Source: an archaeon (lineage in GTDB: Archaea > Nanobdellota > Nanobdellia > Woesearchaeales > GW2011-AR9). Taken from it: a stretch of DNA of 32,771 nt. Each line of letters starts with the position of its first letter. Position 1 is the first letter of the stretch. This document shows, one piece after another, positions 1 to 6,788 of this stretch. Location: the NCBI GenBank assembly GCA_023259115.1, contig JAHFQW010000002.1, forward strand, positions 39,370 through 72,140. Reading direction: 5' to 3'. The notes beneath the pieces were generated by a model, which saw only the letters and a program-made list of their open reading frames with translations, was not told where the DNA came from and made no database searches. The position numbers and the translations under genes are program-made.

Positions 1-1021
1 GTAAATGGAGAAAAACGGTATTCTCATAGAGCTGTCCGATGTGTTCGCTGAATCTAAAACTAACTGTATTTTTGAGCCCAGAATCAATACAATATACTTT
101 CTTGGGGTTGACTTCTTGTTCTTTTAAAGAATAAGAAAATTTATTCATCAGAAAAATCAAATAAGATTCTTGTATATAATAAGAATACCTCTCTACACTA
201 TCCAAACTGATTCCCAGAAATCGCTGGATGTTTCTAAATGATGCTAAGGCGGAAATATTACTAAGATAAAATTTAGTGAGGCTTTTTAACTTATCGATTT
301 TTTTTATTTTATGTCGCTGGGCTACATCTTTAGTAATAATATCATCAACATATGCTGCCAGCAAGCTATCTTTTTCCTGCTGAAGAACAACCAAAGGCAG
401 GCCACCATATTCTAAATATTCTTGTAGGAACCGTTTAATTTTAATCTTCTGTGAGATCAAATCTAATTTTGAGGAGATACGTACTCCTTTAAACTCCAAA
501 AATTCTGTAAAATTGAGTGGAAATACCATTATGTCTACATGTCTTCCCGTTAATACTGTGGCGAACTCTTGACTCAATAATTTTGCGGAAGAACCAGAGA
601 CAAACACCAAAGCTTCATTCTTTTCGTGTAAAGCCCTGACAAATTTTTCCCATCCGGGAACTAGTTGGATCTCGTCCAAAAAGAGAGAGCATTTTCCTTT
701 AACAGGCTTTATTTGTTCAAGGTATACTTCATAGAGGCGCTGAAGAAAATTCAGGTTTAATTCATCCACAAATCGCGGTTCTTCAAAGTTAACATACAGA
801 CAATTTTTTGGATCTTCTCCCTGTTGAATGAGCTGTTTAATGTACTGTTTCATCAGGGTGGACTTACCGGTTCTACGTGCACCAGTTATCACGATAATTT
901 GTTGCGTTTTGGCAAACCTAGTCATTACTTCCAAATATTTTTTTCTGCTGATTCCTGTTTCTTGTTCTTGAGTCCAGAAATTCCATCTGTTCAAGACTTC
1001 GATAAGCTGATCTGGTTGCAT
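1..1021 (-). CDS. AAA_14/DUF4143 family ATPase, 3' end cut by window
   Basis: About 340 codons are open from ATG 1021 down to the window edge, so the C-terminus is missing. The protein has a P-loop GARRTGKST at residues 47-55, a Walker B segment LFLDEIQ near 113-119, and a GSS sensor-like stretch near 143. The last visible residues, GQLYENTVFLHL, match the G-x-L-x-E-N-x-V region of DUF4143, the domain C-terminal to AAA_14. Such two-domain ATPases are scattered widely in archaea and bacteria; their role is poorly known and they turn up with mobile or defence genes. The start is supported by a TATA-like box (1042-1050) about 25 bp upstream, which would give a leaderless mRNA. Family call is firm, function unknown. 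Confidence 0.85.
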   Translation of the reverse strand, partial: MQPDQLIEVLNRWNFWTQEQETGISRKKYLEVMTRFAKTQQIIVITGARRTGKSTLMKQYIKQLIQQGEDPKNCLYVNFEEPRFVDELNLNFLQRLYEVYLEQIKPVKGKCSLFLDEIQLVPGWEKFVRALHEKNEALVFVSGSSAKLLSQEFATVLTGRHVDIMVFPLNFTEFLEFKGVRISSKLDLISQKIKIKRFLQEYLEYGGLPLVVLQQEKDSLLAAYVDDIITKDVAQRHKIKKIDKLKSLTKFYLSNISALASFRNIQRFLGISLDSVERYSYYIQESYLIFLMNKFSYSLKEQEVNPKKVYCIDSGLKNTVSFRFSEHIGQLYENTVFLHL

Positions 1022-1041
1022 AAATGGGTGAAAACGAGAGG

Positions 1042-1084
1042 TATTTAAAAGTCTATCGGTCAGAATATCGATAAAGTGACCGAT
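1042..1084 (-). promoter_or_regulatory. TATA box plus inverted-repeat operator for the ATPase gene
   Basis: On the minus strand TTTTAAATA (1042-1050) lies about 25 bp before ATG 1021, the normal distance from TATA to transcription start in archaea. Just upstream is a perfect 8-bp inverted repeat, ATCGGTCA at 1055-1062 and TGACCGAT at 1077-1084, with a small TATCGATA palindrome (1066-1073) in the spacer. The placement fits a regulator-binding site. Operator function is inference. Confidence 0.5.
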
Positions 1085-1310
1085 GGAGAATTACAGAAGT
1101 CTTTCTTGAGTTGGGGTAAGAAGTTTTTTAAAATGATTGAGGTGGTGATTACGTGCTATAATTAAATGTTTTCAATTGATTGTTACTTTGAAGTAATAAA
1201 TAATGGGAACATTTAAATAGTAGTGGCACTTTTGAGATATATCTTGGTTGAAATCTAAGATTTCGGCAGAGTAAAAGATATAAAAAAGAGTAAATTAAGA
1301 GGATTATACT

Positions 1311-1973
1311 ATGACCTTAGAAAACGTTACTGGGAACTTATTGGAGTACAAGAAATTAAAGCTAGGCACATTTCAGCATGCTGACCAGCTTACGACTGAG
1401 CGAAGAACCAACATTGAATTAAGAAATCAATGGTTTTATACTGCTGATGGAGAATTATATACTGTTCAAAAAGAAAACGTTGTGTGGGCAATTACACGAG
1501 AACCGCAAAATCTTGTTTTAGAAAACATCGACGACGCATATCGGCAACTTACCGAAAAAGAAAACTATTTTCCGAATGCCGAAGCTGCTCAATCTTCTGT
1601 AGACCATAAAGATAGTGTTGTTGTTGATTTGAAAGGATTAAATCTTGTGAAAGACAATGATCTATATGGGCATTTTGTGGTTGGTCCTAAAGTGGTAAAT
1701 GAATTAAATTCTGAGCAAAGAAAAGTCGCTCAACGAATTTATGGGCCTGATGAAGAAAATTTTGGCTTGAATATGGAAATGTTTGCAGGGGCAGGAAAAA
1801 CTCCCCACGTTTACGTGTTACTACCTGAGTATGTAAAAAGCACGTTGGGAAGTAATAATAGAACATTTCTTGGGCGGGCGTCTTGGTTGAACTATTTCTA
1901 CGGCGGCTCTGATTTCAATGCTGATGGCCGTGGCGTCTACGATGACAACCGTCTGCGTGGGGTACGTCGCTAG
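1311..1973 (+). CDS. Hypothetical protein with Gly/Asn/Arg/aromatic-rich C-terminus
   Basis: I do not recognise a family. The 220-residue protein is hydrophilic with no signal peptide or membrane segment. Residues 1-150 are mixed charged. The last 32 residues are unlike the rest: LGRASWLNYF at 187-196, then a Gly/Ser/Asp/Asn-rich stretch, then RLRGVRR at the very end. Such W/N/G/R-rich ends ending in a 'RGVR'-like strand recall C-termini of formylglycine-generating-enzyme/C-type-lectin-fold proteins, but the rest of that fold is not visible and I would not assign it. A ribosome site AGAGG (1298-1302) sits 8 nt before the ATG; possible TATA boxes are at 1211-1220 and 1277-1286. The gene is monocistronic, divergent from the ATPase and convergent with the antitoxin. 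Confidence 0.65.
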   Translation: MTLENVTGNLLEYKKLKLGTFQHADQLTTERRTNIELRNQWFYTADGELYTVQKENVVWAITREPQNLVLENIDDAYRQLTEKENYFPNAEAAQSSVDHKDSVVVDLKGLNLVKDNDLYGHFVVGPKVVNELNSEQRKVAQRIYGPDEENFGLNMEMFAGAGKTPHVYVLLPEYVKSTLGSNNRTFLGRASWLNYFYGGSDFNADGRGVYDDNRLRGVRR

Positions 1974-2001
1974 TCATTACGTTTTTTTTGATTATTTTTC
2001 T

Positions 2002-2319
2002 TTATATTTTAAGTATTTTTGTAGTGTTCTCTAGATTTCTTTCCATTTCGGTTAGGTTTTCAGGAGGAGGTACGATGTTTTTAGCAGTCACGTATTCTAT
2101 CATTTGCCAGATGGTTACTTTTGCTTTTTGTGCGGCTTCTTCAATGGATAATTCTCCTTGTTGATATCCTTGGGCGGCTTTTTGAATTTGATATTCTCTG
2201 ATATGTTCTAAAATCATCTTTCGCAGGAGTGAAGCTCTATCTACATATTCTTGTTTTGAAATGCTTTCTAGTTCCTGGACTGATTCTTTAGGGAGTCTTG
2301 TGGTCACAATTTGGCTCAT
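2002..2319 (-). CDS. RHH-UPF0175 antitoxin
   Basis: The 105-residue protein begins with a ribbon-helix-helix strand and helices (SQIVTTRLPKESVQELESIS..., residues 1-45), which should bind operator DNA as a dimer. It continues with a UPF0175 segment near 50-90 (QQGELSIEEAAQKAKVTIW, then a helix ending in ..VTAKNI), the region expected to hold the toxin. UPF0175 proteins are known partners of DUF3368 PIN toxins. The start overlaps the end of the PIN gene by 4 bp (2316-2319, ATGA type), so the two are translationally coupled. Gene order is toxin first, antitoxin second, the reverse of the usual arrangement. The role as antitoxin is family knowledge plus context. Confidence 0.85.
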   Translation of the reverse strand: MSQIVTTRLPKESVQELESISKQEYVDRASLLRKMILEHIREYQIQKAAQGYQQGELSIEEAAQKAKVTIWQMIEYVTAKNIVPPPENLTEMERNLENTTKILKI

Positions 2320-2825
2320 AGTTTTTCCTTTTTTAGTTTACTTAACAGGAACGCGATGCGTTGTTCTGTTGTCCCGCCTACGGCTTTTAGTTGCACTAAT
2401 TTTTCTAATATTACTTGTTCTGTATAGTATTTCTTTTTTAACCCGATTAAAAGCAGTTCATCAGATCTGATGAGCTTTGTTATTCCTCTTCGTATGAATT
2501 TTTTGTATGCGGTTAAATCTGATGTGATGATGATACAGTCATATTTTTTGATTATAATGGAGAGGCTTGCTTCACCATACCCTTTGAAATAAATATATTC
2601 TTCTTGTAATTCTTGTTTAGTTGTGGTGATAATTCTGTATTTTTTGTTTTGAGTGAAGCTTTTCTCTAATATATACGCATCTGCTTTCCCTTCTTTTTTT
2701 CCTTCGGCAATTTCTTTTAAGATAGGGTCTGTGACATAAATTGTGTTAAATGTCCTTTCGAGCAGCTCAAGCAATCCCGCCTTTGCATAATAAATGAACG
2801 TGCAACAGTCAGGGGCGCAATCCAT
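2316..2825 (-). CDS. PIN-domain (DUF3368-like) toxin ribonuclease
   Basis: The protein has 169 residues. PIN nucleases cut RNA with a cluster of acidic residues holding Mg2+; here the candidates are D6 (in DCCTFIYYAKAG, matching the family's D-x-x-x-x-I-x-x-A-K-x-G), E38, E85 (GYGEASLS, matching GExExI) and D103 (IIITSD). Spacing fits a complete DUF3368-type PIN domain, with a C-terminal helical tail of about 45 residues. A TATA-like box at 2846-2855 lies about 25 bp before the ATG, so the mRNA is probably leaderless. The antitoxin follows with a 4-bp overlap. I see no inactivating change. Confidence 0.85.
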   Translation of the reverse strand: MDCAPDCCTFIYYAKAGLLELLERTFNTIYVTDPILKEIAEGKKEGKADAYILEKSFTQNKKYRIITTTKQELQEEYIYFKGYGEASLSIIIKKYDCIIITSDLTAYKKFIRRGITKLIRSDELLLIGLKKKYYTEQVILEKLVQLKAVGGTTEQRIAFLLSKLKKEKL

Positions 2826-2845
2826 ATGCTTAAGAATACAACCAT

Positions 2846-2874
2846 ATATTTAAACTTTTTGTTTGTATACAAAC
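2846..2874 (-). promoter_or_regulatory. TA operon promoter with 14-bp palindromic operator
   Basis: Reading the minus strand, a perfect 14-bp palindrome GTTTGTATACAAAC (2861-2874) is followed by the TATA-like TTTAAATATA (2846-2855) and, about 25 bp later, the ATG of the toxin. RHH antitoxins repress their own operons at short palindromes, so this is the obvious candidate site for the product of 2002-2319. The palindrome is seen directly; the binding is inferred. Confidence 0.6.
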
Positions 2875-2905
2875 GGATATGTCTGGTTAGGTGAGGTTAT
2901 GTTTT

Positions 2906-4348
2906 TCACGGACACATCTCTTTTAATTTCTGTAATGTCTCTTGAGGGTTCTTGACCGCAATACAATCTACAATTCTGGTTGCGGGGTAGTCGTTGCCAC
3001 CAGGATGTAATTTGTCTCCAAAGAAGAGAACTTGATTGACTAAGTAGTTGTTGTGGTTGAGGAATTGGCGGATGCCCCATTCTTTGTTTAAGCCTTTTCG
3101 GGTTATGTCCAGGGAGGTTGTGCCGCCGATTTTGATGTCGTATTTGGTTTCATCAAGCTGTTGAGTGAGAAAAGTTATCCATTCTAACCGTTTTTTGCCG
3201 TTGGGATCGTATTGGGCTTTGATTTCGGAGGGAGCATGGCGGCCGATGGCGGAGAGAGTGATTTGTGATTCGCGATCTTGCAGTTGATCTTCTTTTGTGG
3301 TGTGTGATTGGATGTTGTAGTGTGTGATGAGGTGATTGAGGGCAGTTGTGATTTCGTGTTTTTCTTTTTGGGTGAAAGTGTGGGTGTAGATGACTGTTGG
3401 TTGGTTGTGCTGGATGTGGACGTATTGTGTTCCGGTGGTGCCTAGAAGATGATGGGGTTGGGTTATTCTTGATGAGAGCATTTGTTGGAGGTCAATATTT
3501 TTGGTGCCGCTGATAAATGCGAATTGATAGCCGTGTTGGATCATGTGATTGATTTGATTTGCCATGGGTTGGCTGATTTGTTGACAACTGTTGCAGATGG
3601 TGTCGTCTACATCGGCGATGATGATGTTTTTTTCTTTGAGGTTGATGTAGGGTTGGAAGTGTTCGTTGGCGTGGTAGTATTTTTCGAGGGTGTCAGTGGG
3701 GAACCATTGGCCGGGGTGGATATATGCCGTGATTTGGTTTTGCGGAGCGAGGAATTCAAAGCAATCTTTTTCAATTGAGGATTTTTCTTTTGGGAGAATG
3801 TTGAGTGCTTGGGGGTTGATGATGAATGCGCCGGCATTGATGAGATTAGAGGGGGCGAGATGTCTCGGAGGTTTTTCGATGAATTGGATTATTTTGTTTT
3901 GGTCTAATTTTGCGACACCAAAGTTTTCGACATCTTCACGATGGGTGAGGGCCATGGTGATTTGAGTGTGTGATGATTGATGGAGATTGTGCATTTCTGT
4001 CCAATTTATGTCCATGAGGTTGTCTCCCCATGCAAGATAGAATGGTTCATTTTGTGGGAGAGTTGAGGCGGCGAATTTAACAGCACCACCGGTGCCAAGG
4101 GGTTGGTCTTCATAGATGTAGGTGAGATGTACTCCTAGTTGCGAGCCGTCTTGGAAGTATTCTTTGATTTGATCTGCTTTATAGCCTATGGAGAGGATGA
4201 TATTGTTGATATTATGTTGGGCGAGATTTTCAATGATGTGCTGCATGGTGGGTTTATTTTTGATTGGAAGAAGAGGTTTTGGGGTGTGGTCTGTTAGGGG
4301 TCTGAGGCGAGTGCCAAGACCGCCAACGAGGATGATAGCTGTATTCAT
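2906..4348 (-). CDS. Fusion: mannose-1-phosphate guanylyltransferase-like + PMM2-type phosphomannomutase
   Basis: One 480-residue frame carries two enzymes. Residues 1-232 are an NTP_transferase domain: GGLGTRLRPLT (9-19), PKP (23-25), WGDN metal site (107-110), EKP (158-160), NAGAF (171-175). It resembles GMPPB-type GDP-mannose pyrophosphorylases, though the sugar and nucleotide cannot be proved from sequence. Residues about 240-480 are a HAD-IIB phosphomannomutase of the eukaryotic PMM2 type: nucleophile/acid motif DVDDT (246-250), IGR (368-370), IGG...SLD (408-414), and FFGDKLHPGGND (442-453), which closely follows human PMM2 FFGDKTMPGGND. Together they would turn mannose-6-phosphate into GDP-mannose in one polypeptide. 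A TATA-like TTTAAAAAC at about 4372-4382 lies upstream. The gene diverges from the 5S rRNA gene. Confidence 0.88.
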   Translation of the reverse strand: MNTAIILVGGLGTRLRPLTDHTPKPLLPIKNKPTMQHIIENLAQHNINNIILSIGYKADQIKEYFQDGSQLGVHLTYIYEDQPLGTGGAVKFAASTLPQNEPFYLAWGDNLMDINWTEMHNLHQSSHTQITMALTHREDVENFGVAKLDQNKIIQFIEKPPRHLAPSNLINAGAFIINPQALNILPKEKSSIEKDCFEFLAPQNQITAYIHPGQWFPTDTLEKYYHANEHFQPYINLKEKNIIIADVDDTICNSCQQISQPMANQINHMIQHGYQFAFISGTKNIDLQQMLSSRITQPHHLLGTTGTQYVHIQHNQPTVIYTHTFTQKEKHEITTALNHLITHYNIQSHTTKEDQLQDRESQITLSAIGRHAPSEIKAQYDPNGKKRLEWITFLTQQLDETKYDIKIGGTTSLDITRKGLNKEWGIRQFLNHNNYLVNQVLFFGDKLHPGGNDYPATRIVDCIAVKNPQETLQKLKEMCP

Positions 4349-4435
4349 ATTGATGAAGGGGACTTTTTACTTGTTTTTAAATAGTTATGAAAGAGGATTC
4401 TCTAGAAGTAATTTTACTCTTTTTGGAGAGAAATC

Positions 4436-4443
4436 TTTATAAA
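4436..4443 (+). promoter_or_regulatory. TATA box of the 5S rRNA gene
   Basis: TTTATAAA (in the context CTTTATAAAG) is centred 24.5 bp before the first base of the 5S terminal stem, the canonical archaeal TATA-to-start distance. It implies that the 5S gene is transcribed independently and that its 5' end may be the primary transcript end. Confidence 0.75.
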
Positions 4444-4463
4444 GGGGTGCTTGGAGTATGATT

Positions 4464-4577
4464 ATTGGACGGCCATAGGGGTGTGGTTCACCCGTTCCCG
4501 TTTCGAACACGGAAGTTAAGAACGCCTCCGTATCGGTGAGTACTGCATTACGTGGAAAAACCGGTAAGCTGTCCAAT
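4464..4577 (+). rRNA. 5S ribosomal RNA
   Basis: The terminal stem ATTGGAC (4464-4470) pairs with GTCCAAT (4571-4577). Inside are the universal 5S blocks: GGCCATAGGGGTG at the helix I/II start, the loop region CCCGTTCCCGTTTCGAACAC with GGAAGTTAAG (helix III and loop C), and GGTGAGTACTGCATTACGTGG of the helix IV/V domain. Length is about 114 nt, at the short end for archaea. No 16S, 23S or tRNA gene lies nearby, so this 5S gene is unlinked from an rRNA operon. It has its own TATA box and is followed by a T-rich tract. Confidence 0.93.
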
Positions 4578-4603
4578 TATTTTTCTAATAATCTTTTTGA
4601 TGA
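4578..4603 (+). terminator. T-rich terminator after 5S rRNA
   Basis: Right after the 5S stem comes a tract with TATTTTTCT and ATCTTTTTG. Archaeal RNA polymerase stops at such U-runs. The tract overlaps the 3' end of the convergent CofE-like gene (4585-5346). Confidence 0.5.
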
Positions 4604-5346
4604 CTACTCTTTTCTCTTTTTTTCCAATGAGCCGTTTGGAGTAGAGGAGAATAGAGGTCATCTTCTAGATTGATTTTGAGTTGTTGAAGCTCTTCATCAG
4701 TGGGGTTGCGATTTTGGAATTGACAAAAAGGTATTTCGGTGATTATGGCAAGAGGGGTTTGTTCATTTCCTTCGCCCATGACCACAACGGCAGCTGCGGC
4801 GAGTCCGTCCATGATATTTGCTTTGGTCATATTCATAGTGCGGCCAAAAATATCGGGTTGTCCTATGTAATTGTTGAGAGCGTGGAAGCCGCTATGAGCA
4901 ATGGCAATTCCAGTTGTGCCCCAACGCAGGGGAGTGGTTTTACTATCCGTTATGATTACTCCGATATGATTGAGTTTAAAGCGGGAGATGAGATGTTTTC
5001 GTATATGATTGGCAGTTTGCTGCGGGTCTTTGGGCCAGAGAACGTAGTATCCATTTGCATTTGATTCGTCAATACCAGCAGAGGGAATTAATGTGTTATT
5101 TTTGATGGTGAGGGTGACGTGATATTTGTTTTGTTGTGAGGGGATGTAATAATCTGATTGTTGCTGGATTAATGTTTCTTTTTCTACACTGTTTTTGGAT
5201 ACAATTGAGTTTTCACAGAGAGCTACTATTTTTGAGGTGATAACAAGGATTGATTTTTCGGTGAGGAGAGGCAGGGTGTTGTTTAGAATAGTAAATAGAT
5301 GGTTATTGGGAATGATTTTTTCTGTTTTAATTGATGTGATATTCAT
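4585..5346 (-). CDS. CofE-like F420-0:gamma-glutamyl ligase family protein
   Basis: The protein has 253 residues. It carries the signature stretches of CofE, which adds gamma-linked glutamate to F420-0 using GTP: VITSKIVAL (35-43), GIDESN (91-96), GVIITDS (129-135), GTTGIAI (143-149), FGR (167-169) and MGEGNEQTP (190-198). Length matches stand-alone CofE. No other F420 gene (cofC, cofD, cofG/H) is present here, and DPANN-type genomes often lack F420, so the true acceptor may be another molecule. The upstream gene, 38 bp away on the same strand, encodes a likely NlpC/P60-fold hydrolase, which hints at making and cutting an amide or gamma-glutamyl bond. Fold call is firm; substrate unknown. Confidence 0.85.
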   Translation of the reverse strand: MNITSIKTEKIIPNNHLFTILNNTLPLLTEKSILVITSKIVALCENSIVSKNSVEKETLIQQQSDYYIPSQQNKYHVTLTIKNNTLIPSAGIDESNANGYYVLWPKDPQQTANHIRKHLISRFKLNHIGVIITDSKTTPLRWGTTGIAIAHSGFHALNNYIGQPDIFGRTMNMTKANIMDGLAAAAVVVMGEGNEQTPLAIITEIPFCQFQNRNPTDEELQQLKINLEDDLYSPLLQTAHWKKREKSSHQKDY

Positions 5347-5384
5347 GGTTTTATTGAGGTTTATTGACTTACTTTATTTTTATT

Positions 5385-5900
5385 TTATTGCTGTTGTTTG
5401 AGGCGAAGGTGTTTATACACTTGTTGGTAGCAGGAGTATTTTTGTAATTCTGCTGTTGACCATAGTTGTATGCCACCGTTTTGGAATGGGGTGGAATGTA
5501 TCACTAGTGGTTCTCCTAATTGATTGCAGTCTGCGGTGCACATTACAAGATGAAGACGAGGATGTTCAAGTACATTTAAGATTTTACTTTGTGTTGTGTA
5601 CTCTTGCTCGATTCTTTTTATTTTATCACTCAGTCCAACGCGTCCAAGAACCAAAATATCGCCAAGCGTTCTTGGTTCCTCTTGGGATAGATTTCTAAAG
5701 TAATTTTGGTCATAGGCAAGTTCAAAACACATCAAGGAAGAAGGTAGTTTTATGTCAAATAAGTCATTTATTAGAAGATGAATCAGCGCACCGCAGTTTA
5801 GACCTGATTCTTTTGCGTCTTCCCAAGAGTTTATTTTATCTGGTCCGTTTTTGTATTCATATTTAATATTTCTTTTTATGATGTAATCTAGATTTGTCAT
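5385..5900 (-). CDS. Putative NlpC/P60-like cysteine hydrolase
   Basis: The 171-residue protein shows an NlpC/P60 layout: a cysteine at the start of a helix (LNCGALIHLLINDLF, C36), a PRTLGDILVLGR strand (76-87) equivalent to the family's 'L-x-x-G-D-L-V-F-F', then LHLVMCTA with H117, then PLVIHST with H135, matching 'HVGIY...IHA'. A Cys-His-His triad is therefore plausible. There is no signal peptide, so it may act in the cytoplasm or leave by another route. Canonical members cut peptide links involving D-gamma-glutamyl residues in murein; an archaeon lacks murein, so the substrate is open. It is the first gene of a two-gene unit with the CofE-like ligase. The match is by motif only. Confidence 0.6.
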   Translation of the reverse strand: MTNLDYIIKRNIKYEYKNGPDKINSWEDAKESGLNCGALIHLLINDLFDIKLPSSLMCFELAYDQNYFRNLSQEEPRTLGDILVLGRVGLSDKIKRIEQEYTTQSKILNVLEHPRLHLVMCTADCNQLGEPLVIHSTPFQNGGIQLWSTAELQKYSCYQQVYKHLRLKQQQ

Positions 5901-6000
5901 TGTTTTATTTAACAGGTTGATGTTATGAGAAATGTTTATTAGGCTTATGAAATCGTACTTTAGAATATTCTTCTCTATTTTGTTCTATTCTTCCACAACC

Positions 6001-6009
6001 CTTTTAAAG
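6001..6009 (+). promoter_or_regulatory. Promoter of the plus-strand glycan gene run
   Basis: CTTTTAAAG is TATA-like and would start transcription near 6030. A ribosome site AAGGTG (6034-6039) then lies 5 nt before ATG 6045, giving a short leader. This decides in favour of ATG 6045 over the upstream GTG 6039. Confidence 0.5.
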
Positions 6010-6044
6010 CGTTTTCTTTTGGTTTTTAATATGAAGGTGTGGTT

Positions 6045-6788
6045 ATGAACGTGATTATTTTAGCGGCAGGGTATGCGACAAGATTATACCCGTTAACACT
6101 TGATACGCCTAAACCGTTGTTGAAAGTGGGGGGCAAGGCTATCTTGGAGCATATTTTGGATAAAGTAGAGGAAGTGAAGACTGTTTCAGAGGTTTTTGTT
6201 ATAACAAATGATAAATTTTATTCTCATTTTATGGATTGGAAGAAGAGTTATGGGGGAGCGTTGGCGGTGAGTGTTTTGAATGATGAGACGTTGAGCAATG
6301 AAGATCGATTGGGCGCAGTGGGAGATATTGATTTTGTGCTGCAAACACAGAAAATTGATGATGATGTGCTGGTGATTGCAGGAGATAATCTGTTTGGTTT
6401 TTCGTTGAAGCGGTTTGTTGATTTTTTTAGATTGGAGAAGAGTTCTGTTGTGGCTTTGCGTGATTTGGAAGATGTTGAGAAAGTGCGTAAGACATTTGGT
6501 GTGGCGTTGTTGGATGGGACAAGAATTGTTGATTTTGAAGAAAAACCGGTAGTGCCAAAGAGTACACTTGCGAGTACGGCGTGCTATTTGTTTTCTCGCG
6601 GGGATTTACAGATGATTCCGCAATTACGACGGGAGGGTAAGGCAGATAATTCGGGTGATTTAGTTACGTGGTTGGTTAATCATAGTTGTGTGCGAGGATT
6701 TGTGTTTAGTGAACATTGGTTTGATGTAGGCACGATAGGATTGTTAGAACAAGCTGATGAAATGTATCGGAGAGGAATAATTCTATGA
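6045..6788 (+). CDS. Sugar-1-phosphate nucleotidyltransferase
   Basis: The 247-residue protein is a single NTP_transferase domain. It has AAGYATRLYPLT (7-18), PKP (22-24), a metal-binding AGDN segment (LVIAGDNLFG) and a sugar-binding EEKP. It lacks the C-terminal extension of bifunctional GlmU-type enzymes. The overall look is close to glucose-1-phosphate thymidylyl/uridylyltransferases of archaea. It overlaps by 4 bp with the UDP-glucose dehydrogenase gene, so its natural job is probably to make the UDP-glucose that enzyme oxidises. The start is set by the AAGGTG ribosome site. Activity class is sure; nucleotide and sugar are inferred from the neighbour. Confidence 0.87.
   Translation: MNVIILAAGYATRLYPLTLDTPKPLLKVGGKAILEHILDKVEEVKTVSEVFVITNDKFYSHFMDWKKSYGGALAVSVLNDETLSNEDRLGAVGDIDFVLQTQKIDDDVLVIAGDNLFGFSLKRFVDFFRLEKSSVVALRDLEDVEKVRKTFGVALLDGTRIVDFEEKPVVPKSTLASTACYLFSRGDLQMIPQLRREGKADNSGDLVTWLVNHSCVRGFVFSEHWFDVGTIGLLEQADEMYRRGIIL

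Noticed and set aside
1860-1973. Diversity-generating retroelement target
   Set aside because: No reverse transcriptase and no template repeat of this 3' end found in the window; kept only as a question on the protein.
4385-4576. 63-residue minus-strand frame over the 5S gene
   Set aside because: It is the complement of the 5S rRNA with no own signals.
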